In this document: piece by piece, positions 5,779 to 14,039 of the stretch
How positions within the stretch are numbered: the stretch's first letter is position 1
Layout: each line of letters begins with the position of its first letter
Assembly: GCA_031292305.1 (NCBI GenBank)
Contig: JARLHJ010000016.1
Location: 1-17,460 of the forward strand
Direction: 5' to 3'
Source: Candidatus Babeliales bacterium
Lineage (GTDB): Bacteria; Babelota; Babeliae; Babelales; JABDEC01
Length of the DNA: 17,460 nucleotides
Notes under the pieces: generated by a model
What the model was told of the DNA's origin: nothing
What the model saw: only the letters and a program-made list of their open reading frames with translations
The model's database searches: none
Translations under genes and position numbers: made by a program

Positions 5779-7572
5779 TTAATCCAATTGAATTTTGCCC
5801 TGTATCAATTCTTTATAATATTCAGAGTGTTCAAGCAATTCACTAGGAGTATAAATCGTGATATTTTTATCCTGTTGCAATAAAGATAAATCAATAATAC
5901 CGACAGCACGTTCAATAGTTTTAAGTCTATGTGCAACTACTAAAGTCACAGAATTTTTTGCCAACTGTTCTATCATATTAGTAATAGCAAATTCACTAAT
6001 CTCATCTAAACTGCTTGTGGGTTCATCAATTAATACTAATAAGGGTTTATAATAAATCGCACGTAAATACAAACTAGCAAAATTTAATCTTTGTCTTTGT
6101 CCGCCAGAAATATTCAATCCACTTTCACCCAACATAGTATGCAGGCCATTGTGTTGATTTAATATATTTAATAATCCAACTTCTTCTAAGATATCTAATA
6201 AGTTTTCGTCTGAATAATTATGGTTTTCAGGTAAGCCTAAAAGTAAATTGCTTTTTACAGTGCCTCTAATATTAGAAGCGACTTGACCTTGTAGTGTAAT
6301 AAGTCTGTTGCGTACATTGTCGTTAACCTTATAAACATCTATACCATTTATTAAAATATTGCCGTTAATTGGCTTTAATTGTCCGCCTAAAATTGACAAT
6401 AAACTAGTTTTACCACTGCCAGACATTCCAATAATTCCATATAATTTCGAATTTTGATCTATTGGGCATTTGAGTTGAAATGTATGATCATTAAATAATA
6501 TTGCTTTGCCATAATCAAAAACAATATTATTAGCTTGAATGCTAATTTCTTCTGGTTGATCAATTTTTATATTAGCTTCACCTAAAACTGGAAAGTTTTG
6601 TTTGCCAAAATAGGGCATAAAATCAAATAAATCTTTTATTGCTGCTTTGCTATGCATAGTTTTTCTTAATAACTTGCCAAATCTAACAATTTCTTTTGAA
6701 ATATGCGTGTAAACTAAAAATAACCCTAAGGCAGTAGCTACTGAAAGGGTGGTGTTTTTAATTTGCCATAAAAGAGACATAGCCAAAACAAATAAAGAAA
6801 AATTGTAAATAATTGCCAATAATAAAAATAAATATGAATAAGAAAGCCAAGTAGAAGACTCTGTATACATGTTGTCATTAATGTTTTTAATTAATTTATT
6901 ATTTCTATAATTAGATGCAAATGTAGATCTAATCAATTGTATTTGTGTTAAATTTTCTAATGCAAAAGATTTAAACGTATCATCAGTTTTAATAAATTTA
7001 CTTTCCCATAATGAACATCTATAACGAGCAATGTAATACCCAATTAAAAGTATGCTAATAATAAAGCAAGCCATTACAGCAGATAAAACTATAGAATAAT
7101 ATGCTAATGTTGTAATTATTGTTAATAAACCAACTATTAAAGGTAAAAGCTCAAAACTTATATGGTCAGCAAAATCTTCATACCCACGGGCCGCGCGTTC
7201 AATTTTTGCAATTATAGTTCCACTAGAACGATGAGTGTGATACTGCGGATCAACAGTTAGTAAATAAGAATGTGCATTTTGATAAATACTGTGAATGCAT
7301 TGAAGTTGAAACTTTGTATTTAAATTTACACGAATATAAGAAAGTGTTAAATCAGTTATAAGCCATGTTATAAAAGTTGCAATGCAAACGTAATAGCTTT
7401 CTGTTTCAAATAATTTAGCTGCAATAAATGGAAGCAAGCTCCAGAATATTTGTATAAAAGTTACTATTGCAAGAATTGTTAAAAATAAAAATTTTTGTTG
7501 AAATATTAAATACCACCACGGTTTGTTAAAATTTACAGGCAATACTTTGTAATTTTTTAAGAATTTAAACAT
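5779..7572 (-). CDS. ABC exporter, fused membrane and ATPase domains (half-transporter)
   Basis: This 597-residue type IV-like ABC half-transporter would act as a dimer in the inner membrane. The N-terminal part holds about six hydrophobic segments (roughly 28-52, 60-80, 143-160, 162-182, 247-270, 276-292). The nucleotide-binding domain has Walker A GMSGSGKTS (382-390), a Q-loop near LQGQV (428-430), signature NISGGQRQR (487-495), Walker B LLVLIDEPTSSLD (511-523) and H-loop His548 in VVAHR. All catalytic residues look intact. Substrate cannot be read from sequence; MsbA-like lipid, drug and peptide exporters share this architecture. It is first in a minus-strand cluster with the glycosyltransferase-like gene and cutA. 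No good ribosome site precedes the ATG. Confidence 0.9.
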   Translation of the reverse strand: MFKFLKNYKVLPVNFNKPWWYLIFQQKFLFLTILAIVTFIQIFWSLLPFIAAKLFETESYYVCIATFITWLITDLTLSYIRVNLNTKFQLQCIHSIYQNAHSYLLTVDPQYHTHRSSGTIIAKIERAARGYEDFADHISFELLPLIVGLLTIITTLAYYSIVLSAVMACFIISILLIGYYIARYRCSLWESKFIKTDDTFKSFALENLTQIQLIRSTFASNYRNNKLIKNINDNMYTESSTWLSYSYLFLLLAIIYNFSLFVLAMSLLWQIKNTTLSVATALGLFLVYTHISKEIVRFGKLLRKTMHSKAAIKDLFDFMPYFGKQNFPVLGEANIKIDQPEEISIQANNIVFDYGKAILFNDHTFQLKCPIDQNSKLYGIIGMSGSGKTSLLSILGGQLKPINGNILINGIDVYKVNDNVRNRLITLQGQVASNIRGTVKSNLLLGLPENHNYSDENLLDILEEVGLLNILNQHNGLHTMLGESGLNISGGQRQRLNFASLYLRAIYYKPLLVLIDEPTSSLDEISEFAITNMIEQLAKNSVTLVVAHRLKTIERAVGIIDLSLLQQDKNITIYTPSELLEHSEYYKELIQGKIQLD

Positions 7573-7675
7573 ATTATATTTTCTTTTAAGTTTACTTTTA
7601 TGATATTTTATTTGTTATATTAATAATATATCAACTATTAATTCAGAACAATTATTAAGTTAAAGATTAAAAATT

Positions 7676-8632
7676 ATGAATAATGAGCAATCATTTGAAG
7701 AAATGATAAAGATAATAATCACAGCTAGTTTTTGGTATTATCCAAAATCTATTACTCGAATTGCTATTGGTATTTGTAATGAAGTTTATAATGTTGGTTT
7801 AGTAGATAAAGAAGTTATTGTTCGTTTGAGTTTTTATAATAAATTTTTAATGGGTTCGCATGATCATATTCCCCAATTTAAAAATTTGGGCATTAAAGTC
7901 CCAACAATTTTATTCGAAGATTATAGTAGAACTCTAGTTCCTATGGCTTATCAAATTCAAACTAAAATTGATGGACAGGATTTAGGCCACGTTATAGAAA
8001 CACTTTCAGACGAGCAATTAAAATTATTAGCACGTGAAATTGCAAATATATTTTATAAAGTTAAGACTATTACCCCTACAGATAAATTTGGGCTTATATG
8101 GGGCGGTGGCGATAATGACGTTAGTGATTCTTGGACAGAAAGAATAAGAATTTGGATTGATGAATCTGAAGAATATGGCACAAGAACAGGTGTAATGGAT
8201 GATTTTATGTTAAAATTAGCAGAAAAATTATTTGTAAAATATAAATCATATTTTGATGCAGTTAAACCAATCACATACTTTGGTGATTTAAGTTCTAAAA
8301 ATGTAATGATACATAATGGTAAATTTACTGGACTAGTTGACTTGGATGGTCTTACACAAGGCGACCCATTAGAAGCAATTGGTAGAATAAAATTAAGTTG
8401 GTACGGTACTCATTATGGCCAAGTTTATACAGATGCCATTATGGATGAAATGAGTCTTAATTCAGAACAGCGCAACATTGTTACAATGTACGCGCTGCTT
8501 AATCAGATTTCTTGGACATGTAATAATGGAATCCAATTTAACCAGAATACACAAGCAATTGTTGATCAAAAAAAAGAAGAAAAAGATAAAGCAGTTATTA
8601 AAGCACTAGCTTCAGAATTACAATTAATTTGA
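7676..8632 (+). CDS. APH/ChoK-fold small-molecule kinase-like protein
   Basis: This 318-residue protein has a protein-kinase-like fold of the aminoglycoside phosphotransferase/choline kinase type. The C-lobe shows the Brenner-type catalytic loop ITYFGDLSSKNVMI (Asp204, Asn209), where the family usually has H-G-D-x-x-x-x-N; the His is Phe202 here. It also shows the metal-binding GLVDLDG (Asp222, Asp224). The N-lobe has VYNVGLVDKEVIVRLSF, giving the usual strand with Arg in place of the ATP-binding Lys region. Asp and Asn needed for catalysis remain, so activity is plausible. Related proteins phosphorylate aminoglycosides, choline, homoserine, sugars and other alcohols, so resistance should not be assumed. 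No signal peptide. The stop lies inside an inverted repeat preceding ogt. Confidence 0.75.
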   Translation: MNNEQSFEEMIKIIITASFWYYPKSITRIAIGICNEVYNVGLVDKEVIVRLSFYNKFLMGSHDHIPQFKNLGIKVPTILFEDYSRTLVPMAYQIQTKIDGQDLGHVIETLSDEQLKLLAREIANIFYKVKTITPTDKFGLIWGGGDNDVSDSWTERIRIWIDESEEYGTRTGVMDDFMLKLAEKLFVKYKSYFDAVKPITYFGDLSSKNVMIHNGKFTGLVDLDGLTQGDPLEAIGRIKLSWYGTHYGQVYTDAIMDEMSLNSEQRNIVTMYALLNQISWTCNNGIQFNQNTQAIVDQKKEEKDKAVIKALASELQLI

Positions 8633-8660
8633 TATAATTAAATATATTAAATTATATCAA
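8629..8660. repeat. 11-bp inverted repeat holding two facing extended -10 motifs before ogt
   Basis: TTGATATAATT (8629-8639) and AATTATATCAA (8650-8660) are perfect arms with a 10-nt loop. Each arm, read inward, contains TGATATAAT, which matches the extended -10 consensus TGnTATAAT. The plus-strand copy (8630-8638) would start transcription near 8645 and serve the ogt cluster. The minus-strand copy would fire antisense into the APH gene. As RNA, the 3' arm abuts the AAGG ribosome site of ogt (8659-8662) and could partly mask it. There is no G-C core or T-tail, so it is a poor terminator. Confidence 0.5.
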
Positions 8661-8669
8661 GGTACGTAC

Positions 8670-9242
8670 ATGACTAAAGAAAAAATAAAATATTACACAG
8701 ATAAGCTTTTAAAAATATCGTTTGCAAAAGCAGTGGAGAAGACTTTAAGTTTTTCCTGGCTAGATACAAAACTAGGACCAATGCTGGCAATTGCAGATAA
8801 TAAATCTTTGTATCTATTAGAATTCCCAGAGAAAAAAAACTTAGATAAAGAAATTTCACGTCTTCAAAATAGTTTTAACATCCAAGAAGGTAAAACGGAC
8901 CCAATAATATTAATTGAAAAAGAATTAAATAAATATTTTAATGGTGATTTAAAAGAATTTAAAACTCCATTAGTTTTATTCGGTACACCATTTCAAAAAT
9001 CAGTTTGGAAAGAATTAATAAAAATCCCTTATGGGCAAACTATTTCTTATTTGCAATTGGCTAAAGAAGTTAAAAATCCCAAGGGTTTTAGAGCTGCTGC
9101 AAATGCAAACGGCAAAAACCAATTATCAATTATAATTCCCTGTCATCGTGTTATTAACACAAATGGCAAATTAGGTGGTTACGGAGGTGGTATTGAAAAT
9201 AAGCAGTGGCTACTTAAGCATGAAAATCAAGATTGGAAATAA
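8670..9242 (+). CDS. ogt: Methylated-DNA-protein-cysteine S-methyltransferase
   Basis: This protein repairs O6-alkylguanine (and O4-alkylthymine) by irreversible transfer of the alkyl group to its own cysteine. The active site is IIIPCHRVI with Cys158 acceptor and His159. Also present are GTPFQKSVWKELIKIPYGQTISY (DNA-binding helix-turn-helix region), RAAANANGKN with the minor-groove/base-flipping Arg region, and the C-terminal GGYGGGIENKQWLLKHE. The N-terminal ribonuclease-H-like domain (about 25-90) is intact. Length of 190 residues is normal, with about 20 extra Lys-rich residues before the SFSWLDTKLGPMLA strand. AAGG 7 nt before the ATG supports the start. It leads a tight cluster; tag begins 3 nt after its stop. 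Confidence 0.95.
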   Translation: MTKEKIKYYTDKLLKISFAKAVEKTLSFSWLDTKLGPMLAIADNKSLYLLEFPEKKNLDKEISRLQNSFNIQEGKTDPIILIEKELNKYFNGDLKEFKTPLVLFGTPFQKSVWKELIKIPYGQTISYLQLAKEVKNPKGFRAAANANGKNQLSIIIPCHRVINTNGKLGGYGGGIENKQWLLKHENQDWK

Positions 9243-9245
9243 TAA

Positions 9246-9809
9246 ATGTCGCAAAAGATACGCTGCTTTGGTAATGGCATAGGTAAAGAATTTTATGCAG
9301 AATATCATGATACGCAATGGGGGGTTCCTGTTCATGATGATCAGCTTTTATTTGAGATGCTAATTTTAGAAGGGGCACAAGCAGGGTTAAGTTGGGAAAC
9401 TATTCTAAAAAGACGTGCAGGTTATAAAAAAGCGTTTCAGAATTTCGACGTAAATAAAGTTGCAACTATGTCAGACCATGAGTTAGAGGCATTACGCAAT
9501 AACCCGGAAATTATTCGCAATAGATTAAAAATTTATAGTGCCAAAAAAAATGCTCAGGTATTTATAGAAATACAAAAAGAATTTGGTACATTTGATAAAT
9601 ATATTTGGGCTTTTGTAAATAATAAGCCAATAATAAATCATAATAAGCAACTTAGTGACATTAAAACAAGCACTAATATAAGTGATACAATTTCTAAAGA
9701 TTTAAAAAAGCGTGGTATGAGTTTTGTAGGTTCTACAATTATTTATGCTTATATGCAAGCAGTTGGGATGGTTAATGACCATATTGCAATTTGTTGGCTA
9801 AAATTATGA
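9246..9809 (+). CDS. tag: DNA-3-methyladenine glycosylase I
   Basis: Tag excises 3-methyladenine from alkylated DNA, starting base excision repair. The protein has 187 residues, typical for the family. It shows IRCFGNG, YHDTQWGVPVHDDQLLFEMLILEGAQAGLSWETIL (residues about 20-54) and GMSFVGSTIIYAYMQAVGMVNDHIAICW. The zinc ligands known from E. coli Tag are present: Cys7, His21, His179 and Cys183 with the usual H-x3-C spacing. So are Glu42 and Trp50 in the 3-methyladenine pocket. A GGA run about 8 nt upstream gives a ribosome site. The ATG is 3 nt after the ogt stop, and its own stop overlaps the next gene as ATGA. Pairing with ogt makes a two-gene alkylation-repair unit. Confidence 0.95.
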   Translation: MSQKIRCFGNGIGKEFYAEYHDTQWGVPVHDDQLLFEMLILEGAQAGLSWETILKRRAGYKKAFQNFDVNKVATMSDHELEALRNNPEIIRNRLKIYSAKKNAQVFIEIQKEFGTFDKYIWAFVNNKPIINHNKQLSDIKTSTNISDTISKDLKKRGMSFVGSTIIYAYMQAVGMVNDHIAICWLKL

Positions 9810-10345
9810 AAAACATAAAAGTAATTTTTATTCATGGCAATGGTGGTTCAACTCCAGATGGGGTATGGTTTCCTTATGTTAAAAAAGAATTAGAAAATTT
9901 GGGTATTAAGGTTATTGCAAGACAATTTCCGGATGCAGATTTAGCGCGAGAAATTTATTGGTTACCCTTTTTAAAAGAATTAAAAGCAGATGAAAATACA
10001 ATATTAATTGGACATTCATCAGGTGCTTTGGCCGCAATGCGTTATGCAGAAAAGAATCAGATATATGGTTCAATACTTGTGGGCGCAATGCATACAGATT
10101 TAGGTTATGAAACTGAAATTATAAGCGGGTATTACAACAGACCTTTTGATTGGAAGCGCATAAAGTCTAATCAAAATTGGATAATTCAGTTCGCTTCTAC
10201 TGATGACCCATTTATTCCAATACATGAACCACGTTTTATAAAAGATAAGTTAAATACTGAATATTATGAATTTAATAATCAAGGCCATTTTAATGATCAG
10301 GTTAAATTTCCCGAGTTATTAGAAGCTTTGAAAAAGAAAATATAA
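9806..10345 (+). CDS. RBBP9/YdeN-like serine hydrolase (alpha/beta fold)
   Basis: This 179-residue alpha/beta hydrolase has the triad visible: Ser71 in IGHSSGA (G-x-S-x-G elbow), Asp133 or Asp134 in FASTDDPFIP, and His161 in NQGHFND. The start VIFIHGNGGS supplies the oxyanion-hole HGNGG. The size and the DDPFIP/GHFN motifs match the small RBBP9/YdeN family (serine hydrolases, DUF1234/PF06821-like). Physiological substrates of this family are mostly unknown. The chosen ATG overlaps the tag stop as ATGA; a TTG 15 nt earlier is possible but less likely. The stop overlaps the next ATG as TAATG. No signal peptide. Any link to DNA repair is by position only. Confidence 0.85.
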   Translation: MKNIKVIFIHGNGGSTPDGVWFPYVKKELENLGIKVIARQFPDADLAREIYWLPFLKELKADENTILIGHSSGALAAMRYAEKNQIYGSILVGAMHTDLGYETEIISGYYNRPFDWKRIKSNQNWIIQFASTDDPFIPIHEPRFIKDKLNTEYYEFNNQGHFNDQVKFPELLEALKKKI

Positions 10346-10977
10346 TGCAAGTTTTAACCCTACAAGCAAAAAATATATATAAAAATTTTGTACAAAACGG
10401 CCAAGTTTTTGAAGTGTTAAAAGATATTTCTTATAGTTTTGAACAAAATAAAACATATGCAATCACCGGTGTTTCTGGCACTGGTAAATCTACTTTTATT
10501 CATATTCTTGCAGGTATAGAGGTTCCAACAAAAGGGCATGTATTTAATAGCTTAGATGCTGATTCTGTAGGTATTGTATTTCAAGAACCTTTTTTAATTA
10601 AAGAACTTTCAGTTGTAGAAAATATAATGATTAAGGGTTTAATAAAAAACGAAAATTATAAAGATTGTCATGAACGCGCTATTGGGTTTTTAAAAAAAAT
10701 TGGTCTTGAAAGTAAAGCAAATAAGTCTCCGGCCATATTATCAGGTGGGCAAAAACAACGTGTAGCAATATTGCGCGCTATTTTTAATGCACCTAAATTT
10801 TTATTAGCAGATGAACCTACCGGCAATCTGGATGAAAAAACTGCTACTGAAATTGTTGATTTTTTATTACAATGTGCGCAAGAATGGAATATGGGGCTTA
10901 TTGTGAGCACTCATGACATTAATTTACAATCTAGAATGGATATTACCCTAAAAATCGAAAATGGGGTTTTAAAATAG
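10345..10977 (+). CDS. LolD/MacB-type ABC transporter ATP-binding protein
   Basis: This 210-residue stand-alone ATPase has Walker [11 protein letters not shown] (41-50), Q-loop FQEPF (Gln80), signature LSGGQKQR (132-139), Walker [13 protein letters not shown] (152-163) and H-loop His180 in STHD. The YKNFVQNGQ...VLKDISYSF start and ADEPTGNLD place it in the LolD/MacB/FtsE group. These proteins power lipoprotein release from the inner membrane (LolCDE) or related mechanotransmission systems. No LolC/E-type permease is in the window, so the partner must be elsewhere. The gene starts on the A of the preceding stop (TAATG), suggesting translational coupling. A secreted NlpC/P60 gene follows 12 nt later. 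Confidence 0.8.
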   Translation: MQVLTLQAKNIYKNFVQNGQVFEVLKDISYSFEQNKTYAITGVSGTGKSTFIHILAGIEVPTKGHVFNSLDADSVGIVFQEPFLIKELSVVENIMIKGLIKNENYKDCHERAIGFLKKIGLESKANKSPAILSGGQKQRVAILRAIFNAPKFLLADEPTGNLDEKTATEIVDFLLQCAQEWNMGLIVSTHDINLQSRMDITLKIENGVLK

Positions 10978-10989
10978 GAGCAAAAATAA

Positions 10990-12228
10990 ATGAAGCGTTT
11001 TATATTAATTATTTTAACCTCATTAATATTTAATAACATCGGTGCAAAAAGTTATCTAGTTTCAGAAAAAGCAATATGTATTGCACCAGTTGTAGATTTA
11101 CTAAATGTATCAGCACAATTGATTAGTCCTTATACAAATCCCAAGAGTATATATTCAGCAATTCCATTTTCACCAGAACAAGAATCAAATGATTCTGCAT
11201 ATTTAACTTGCCTAAGAGTTCATCAAGCTTTATTTAATGAAGAAGTTGAAATCTTAGAAGAATTAGATCATGAAGTTAAAATTCAAATAAACACTGCCTT
11301 TTATCATATATCTAGAAATAATTTTAAGAAAAATTCTTATTGGGCACTAAAAAGTAATTTCAAAAAATTAAATGAACTAGATGTAGATAAGATACCAGAA
11401 ACTATTGATTGTAATAAAACTAATTATGATGAATTACCTAAGCAAAAAATTATAATTTTAACTTTACCTTTTTATGACAAAACTACTGAAAAGAATTATT
11501 CGGTAGGTACTAGGTTTGTATATAAAAATAAAGACGAAAGTTTTTACATAGTTTATATATATGATGTAAAAAGTAATAAGATAGTCGAAACCAAAATTTC
11601 TAAAAATGTAGCTTTAGAATTTCAAAAAGAAACTAATGAAAAAAAGATTCAAAATTTTATTAATTTAATTAAGCTTTGGACACATTATAATAACAAGCCA
11701 CTGCCATATGTTTGGGGTGGAAGTAGTATGCAACAATTACCAAGTACAACTGCACAATTAAAAAAACAAGTTTGCAATATGGATAATTGTATATCTACAA
11801 AAAATTGCCAAAATATGCCTCACTCTGGTTTTGATTGTTCAGGTTTAATTTTACGTGCGGCGCAAATTTGTAGAATTCCTTATTTCTTTAAAGATTGCTT
11901 AACTATTAATAAACATCTTGATTCAATACAGCAGGAAGATCAAATTAAAGCAGGTGATTTAATTTGGTTCTGCGGTCATATTATTGTAATTTCTGATGTT
12001 AGAAAAAATATGTGTATAGAAGCCAGAGGATACACATCAGGTCATGGAAAGTTACATGAAATTGAAGTTGGTAAGATATTTAAAGATATTAATACTTTTG
12101 AACAGTTAAAAGAATGCCATTTAAAAGAGACACAAATTCAAGTAATAAATAAATTCGGCAAGGTTTCACGTACGCTAAATAAATTTAGAATTTTAAAATT
12201 AAATAGTGTATTTAAGTTTGGGAATTAG
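10990..12228 (+). CDS. Secreted NlpC/P60-family cysteine peptidase
   Basis: This 412-residue protein has a signal peptide (about 1-19, ending I-G-A), an N-terminal region without a recognised motif (20-230; the position suggests SH3-like wall binding), and a C-terminal NlpC/P60 domain. That domain shows PYVWGG (239-244), nucleophile Cys283 in GFDCSGL, AGDLIWF, and His330 in CGHIIVISD. NlpC/P60 enzymes cut peptide stems of peptidoglycan, commonly gamma-D-Glu-diaminopimelate bonds. Between PYVWGG and DCSG, normally a short loop, there is an insertion of roughly 30 residues carrying Cys262, Cys267 and Cys273, a possible disulfide or metal knot. The ribosome site AGGAG (10976-10980) overlaps the previous stop. 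It is the last gene of the ogt cluster. Confidence 0.85.
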   Translation: MKRFILIILTSLIFNNIGAKSYLVSEKAICIAPVVDLLNVSAQLISPYTNPKSIYSAIPFSPEQESNDSAYLTCLRVHQALFNEEVEILEELDHEVKIQINTAFYHISRNNFKKNSYWALKSNFKKLNELDVDKIPETIDCNKTNYDELPKQKIIILTLPFYDKTTEKNYSVGTRFVYKNKDESFYIVYIYDVKSNKIVETKISKNVALEFQKETNEKKIQNFINLIKLWTHYNNKPLPYVWGGSSMQQLPSTTAQLKKQVCNMDNCISTKNCQNMPHSGFDCSGLILRAAQICRIPYFFKDCLTINKHLDSIQQEDQIKAGDLIWFCGHIIVISDVRKNMCIEARGYTSGHGKLHEIEVGKIFKDINTFEQLKECHLKETQIQVINKFGKVSRTLNKFRILKLNSVFKFGN

Positions 12229-12230
12229 AA

Positions 12231-12370
12231 CCGATCTCTCAACTACCGTAATTACCTCTTTCGCCCTGGGCTTGTCGAAGGATCCGTCGAGGTAAGCGTG
12301 AGTTGAAAGATTTTGCTCTTACAGGACGTCTGACCCTATTAAATATATACGGATACGAGTCGAGAGATGT
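12231..12370. repeat. GC-rich self-complementary intergenic element
   Basis: The 239-nt gap before murJ begins with a block whose G+C is clearly higher than its surroundings. Nested inverted pairs are visible: ATCTCTC (12234-12240) with GAGAGAT (12362-12368); TCAACT (12239-12244) with AGTTGA (12301-12306); TTACCTC (12252-12258) with GAGGTAA (12289-12295); TTCG (12260-12263) with CGAA (12276-12279); GCCC (12263-12266) with GGGC (12268-12271). The core TTCGCCCTGGGCTTGTCGAA resembles, from memory, a palindromic interspersed motif of the form CCCTGAGCTTGTCGAAGG seen in many genomes. It may be a mobile palindromic repeat or a structured RNA. No ORF or tRNA fits. The rest of the gap (12371-12467) is plain AT-rich sequence. 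Confidence 0.6.
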
Positions 12371-12467
12371 AATAAAATATAAAATCCAATAATTTATGTA
12401 GAGAATTTTATTTAAAGCATTAAAATTAAAATTAAGTTTTATACCTTTAAATAAAAAGTTTTTTTAC

Positions 12468-14039
12468 ATGAATACAATTTTAAGCAAAAAATCGATAATA
12501 AAAAAAACGCTTCAAGTGGGTGGTTCAACATTAATAAGCCGTGCATTAGGTTTTATTCGAGTATCTTTATTGGCCAGATACTTGCCATTTGGGGTAGTGT
12601 CAGACGCTTTTTTAACAGCATTTAAAATACCTAATTCATTGCGTAAAATTTTTGCAGAAGGTGCATTAAGCGCAGCATTTATACCAACAATAGTAACAAT
12701 TGTAAAAACAGACAATAAACAAGAAGCCAATAGTTTAATATCGCTAGCTTTTTTAATTTTTGAAGGCTTTTTATTAGTCTTTTGTATATTAGTTTTCTCA
12801 TTTTCTGATTTTATAGTTTCTGTAACAACCCCAGGGTTTTCACCAGAACAGATTGCTTTAACAGCACCACTTTTAAAAATATTAATATTTTTTATTTTAT
12901 TTTTATCAAGCAGTGCATTACTAACAGGCTCATTACAATCTGTAAGCCATTTTTTCGTGCCAGCATTTGCACCTGTGCTTTTAAATGTAGTCTTTATAAC
13001 GGCATTAATATTAGGCTTAGTCTATAACTTACCAATAACTTTTTTATGTTACGCAATATTGTTCGGTGGTTTTTTGCAATTTCTTTTGCATATTTTTATG
13101 TACTTTAAATTAGGTTTTAGTTTTGGTAAAATAGACAAACAAGCTTGGGTTAACTTTAAAAAAGTGATGCTTATATTTTTACCAATATTTTTTAGTATGA
13201 GCATTATGGAGATAAACTTCTTTATAGATGAAAATCTAGCCTCTTATTTACCATCAGGGTCTATTTCTTTAATAGATTATGCCTGGCGCTTTATGGGTAT
13301 ACCTTTAGGGGTATTTGCAACGGCACTTTCTACAATATTATTGCCGCATTTTGCCAATATAAGAAAGCATGCGCCATCAAGATTAAGTTATTATTTGTTA
13401 GAATCTACGAAGTTAGTAATTTGGGTAATTGTACCAGCAACTATTTTAATGAGTTTTTTTGCAGACAAAATTTTTATGACACTATTTATGTCTAAAAGCT
13501 TCCCGATTGCTAGAATGCCTGAAGCACAATCTATTTTTATTATTTTTTTGTCCGGCTTGTTATTCTTTTCTTTAAATAAAATTTTATTAAATATTTATTA
13601 TTCATTAAGTGATAGCAAAATACCTATGCTGGTTTCTATTTTTGCAACAATTATGAATTATACGCTAAGCAAATTATTAATGCCTTATTTTAATGCATCA
13701 GGTGTTGCTTGTGCTACCACAATTTCATTGGGTTTTTTGCAAACATTTTTCTTCTTTTTATTTTTATTTAAAAAATATAAGTTTACTATTTACCCAAAAT
13801 ATTTATTTACATTTATTTATAGATATTTAATACAACTAATTTGCACATTAACATTATTTTTTGCTTCGTATTATTTATTATTTAATCTCATACAAGTTTA
13901 CTTGCCAGCAACTTTATCTAACTTTTTTATAGACAAAATAGGTTTCTGGTTTTGGGTAGGGCCATTGTGTGGATTAGTGTTTCTGTTTTTATATTTCACC
14001 AAAAAATTGTTTGGTGTTAAGTTATATTTCTTAGACTAA
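12468..14039 (+). CDS. murJ: Lipid II flippase MurJ (MviN family)
   Basis: MurJ moves undecaprenyl-linked peptidoglycan precursor (lipid II) to the outer face of the inner membrane. The 523-residue, strongly hydrophobic protein is normal length and many-spanning (14 helices expected for the family). The N-terminus is diagnostic: TLISRALGFIRVSLLARYLP, SDAFLTAFKIPNSLRKIFAEGALSAAFIPTI, with conserved basic and acidic residues of the central cavity. Later family segments include FFIDENLASYLPSGSISLIDYAWRFMGIPLGVFATALSTILLP (about 250-292) and the ASGVACATTIS region. No clear ribosome site precedes the ATG. The gene converges on the peptidase-like gene, and its stop is inside a 15-bp inverted repeat. 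Together with ddl, mreC and NlpC/P60 it indicates a peptidoglycan-making cell. Confidence 0.95.
   Translation: MNTILSKKSIIKKTLQVGGSTLISRALGFIRVSLLARYLPFGVVSDAFLTAFKIPNSLRKIFAEGALSAAFIPTIVTIVKTDNKQEANSLISLAFLIFEGFLLVFCILVFSFSDFIVSVTTPGFSPEQIALTAPLLKILIFFILFLSSSALLTGSLQSVSHFFVPAFAPVLLNVVFITALILGLVYNLPITFLCYAILFGGFLQFLLHIFMYFKLGFSFGKIDKQAWVNFKKVMLIFLPIFFSMSIMEINFFIDENLASYLPSGSISLIDYAWRFMGIPLGVFATALSTILLPHFANIRKHAPSRLSYYLLESTKLVIWVIVPATILMSFFADKIFMTLFMSKSFPIARMPEAQSIFIIFLSGLLFFSLNKILLNIYYSLSDSKIPMLVSIFATIMNYTLSKLLMPYFNASGVACATTISLGFLQTFFFFLFLFKKYKFTIYPKYLFTFIYRYLIQLICTLTLFFASYYLLFNLIQVYLPATLSNFFIDKIGFWFWVGPLCGLVFLFLYFTKKLFGVKLYFLD

Noticed and set aside
7616-7630. Palindrome TATATTAATAATATA in the divergent gap before the APH gene
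   Set aside because: Pure A/T palindromes of this length are expected often at this base composition, and it has no associated -35 or other element.
7676-8632. Antibiotic resistance gene
   Set aside because: The APH fold covers many metabolic kinases, the catalytic-loop His is replaced and nothing specific to aminoglycoside enzymes is seen.
12231-12370. GC-rich block as a tRNA or other known RNA gene
   Set aside because: TTCGA-like bases occur, but there is no cloverleaf, no acceptor stem of 7 bp closing a 73-90 nt unit, and no CCA end. No SRP, RNase P or tmRNA signature was seen.
12512-12730. Minus-strand open frame of 72 codons
   Set aside because: It is antisense to the highly conserved murJ start and lacks a ribosome site.
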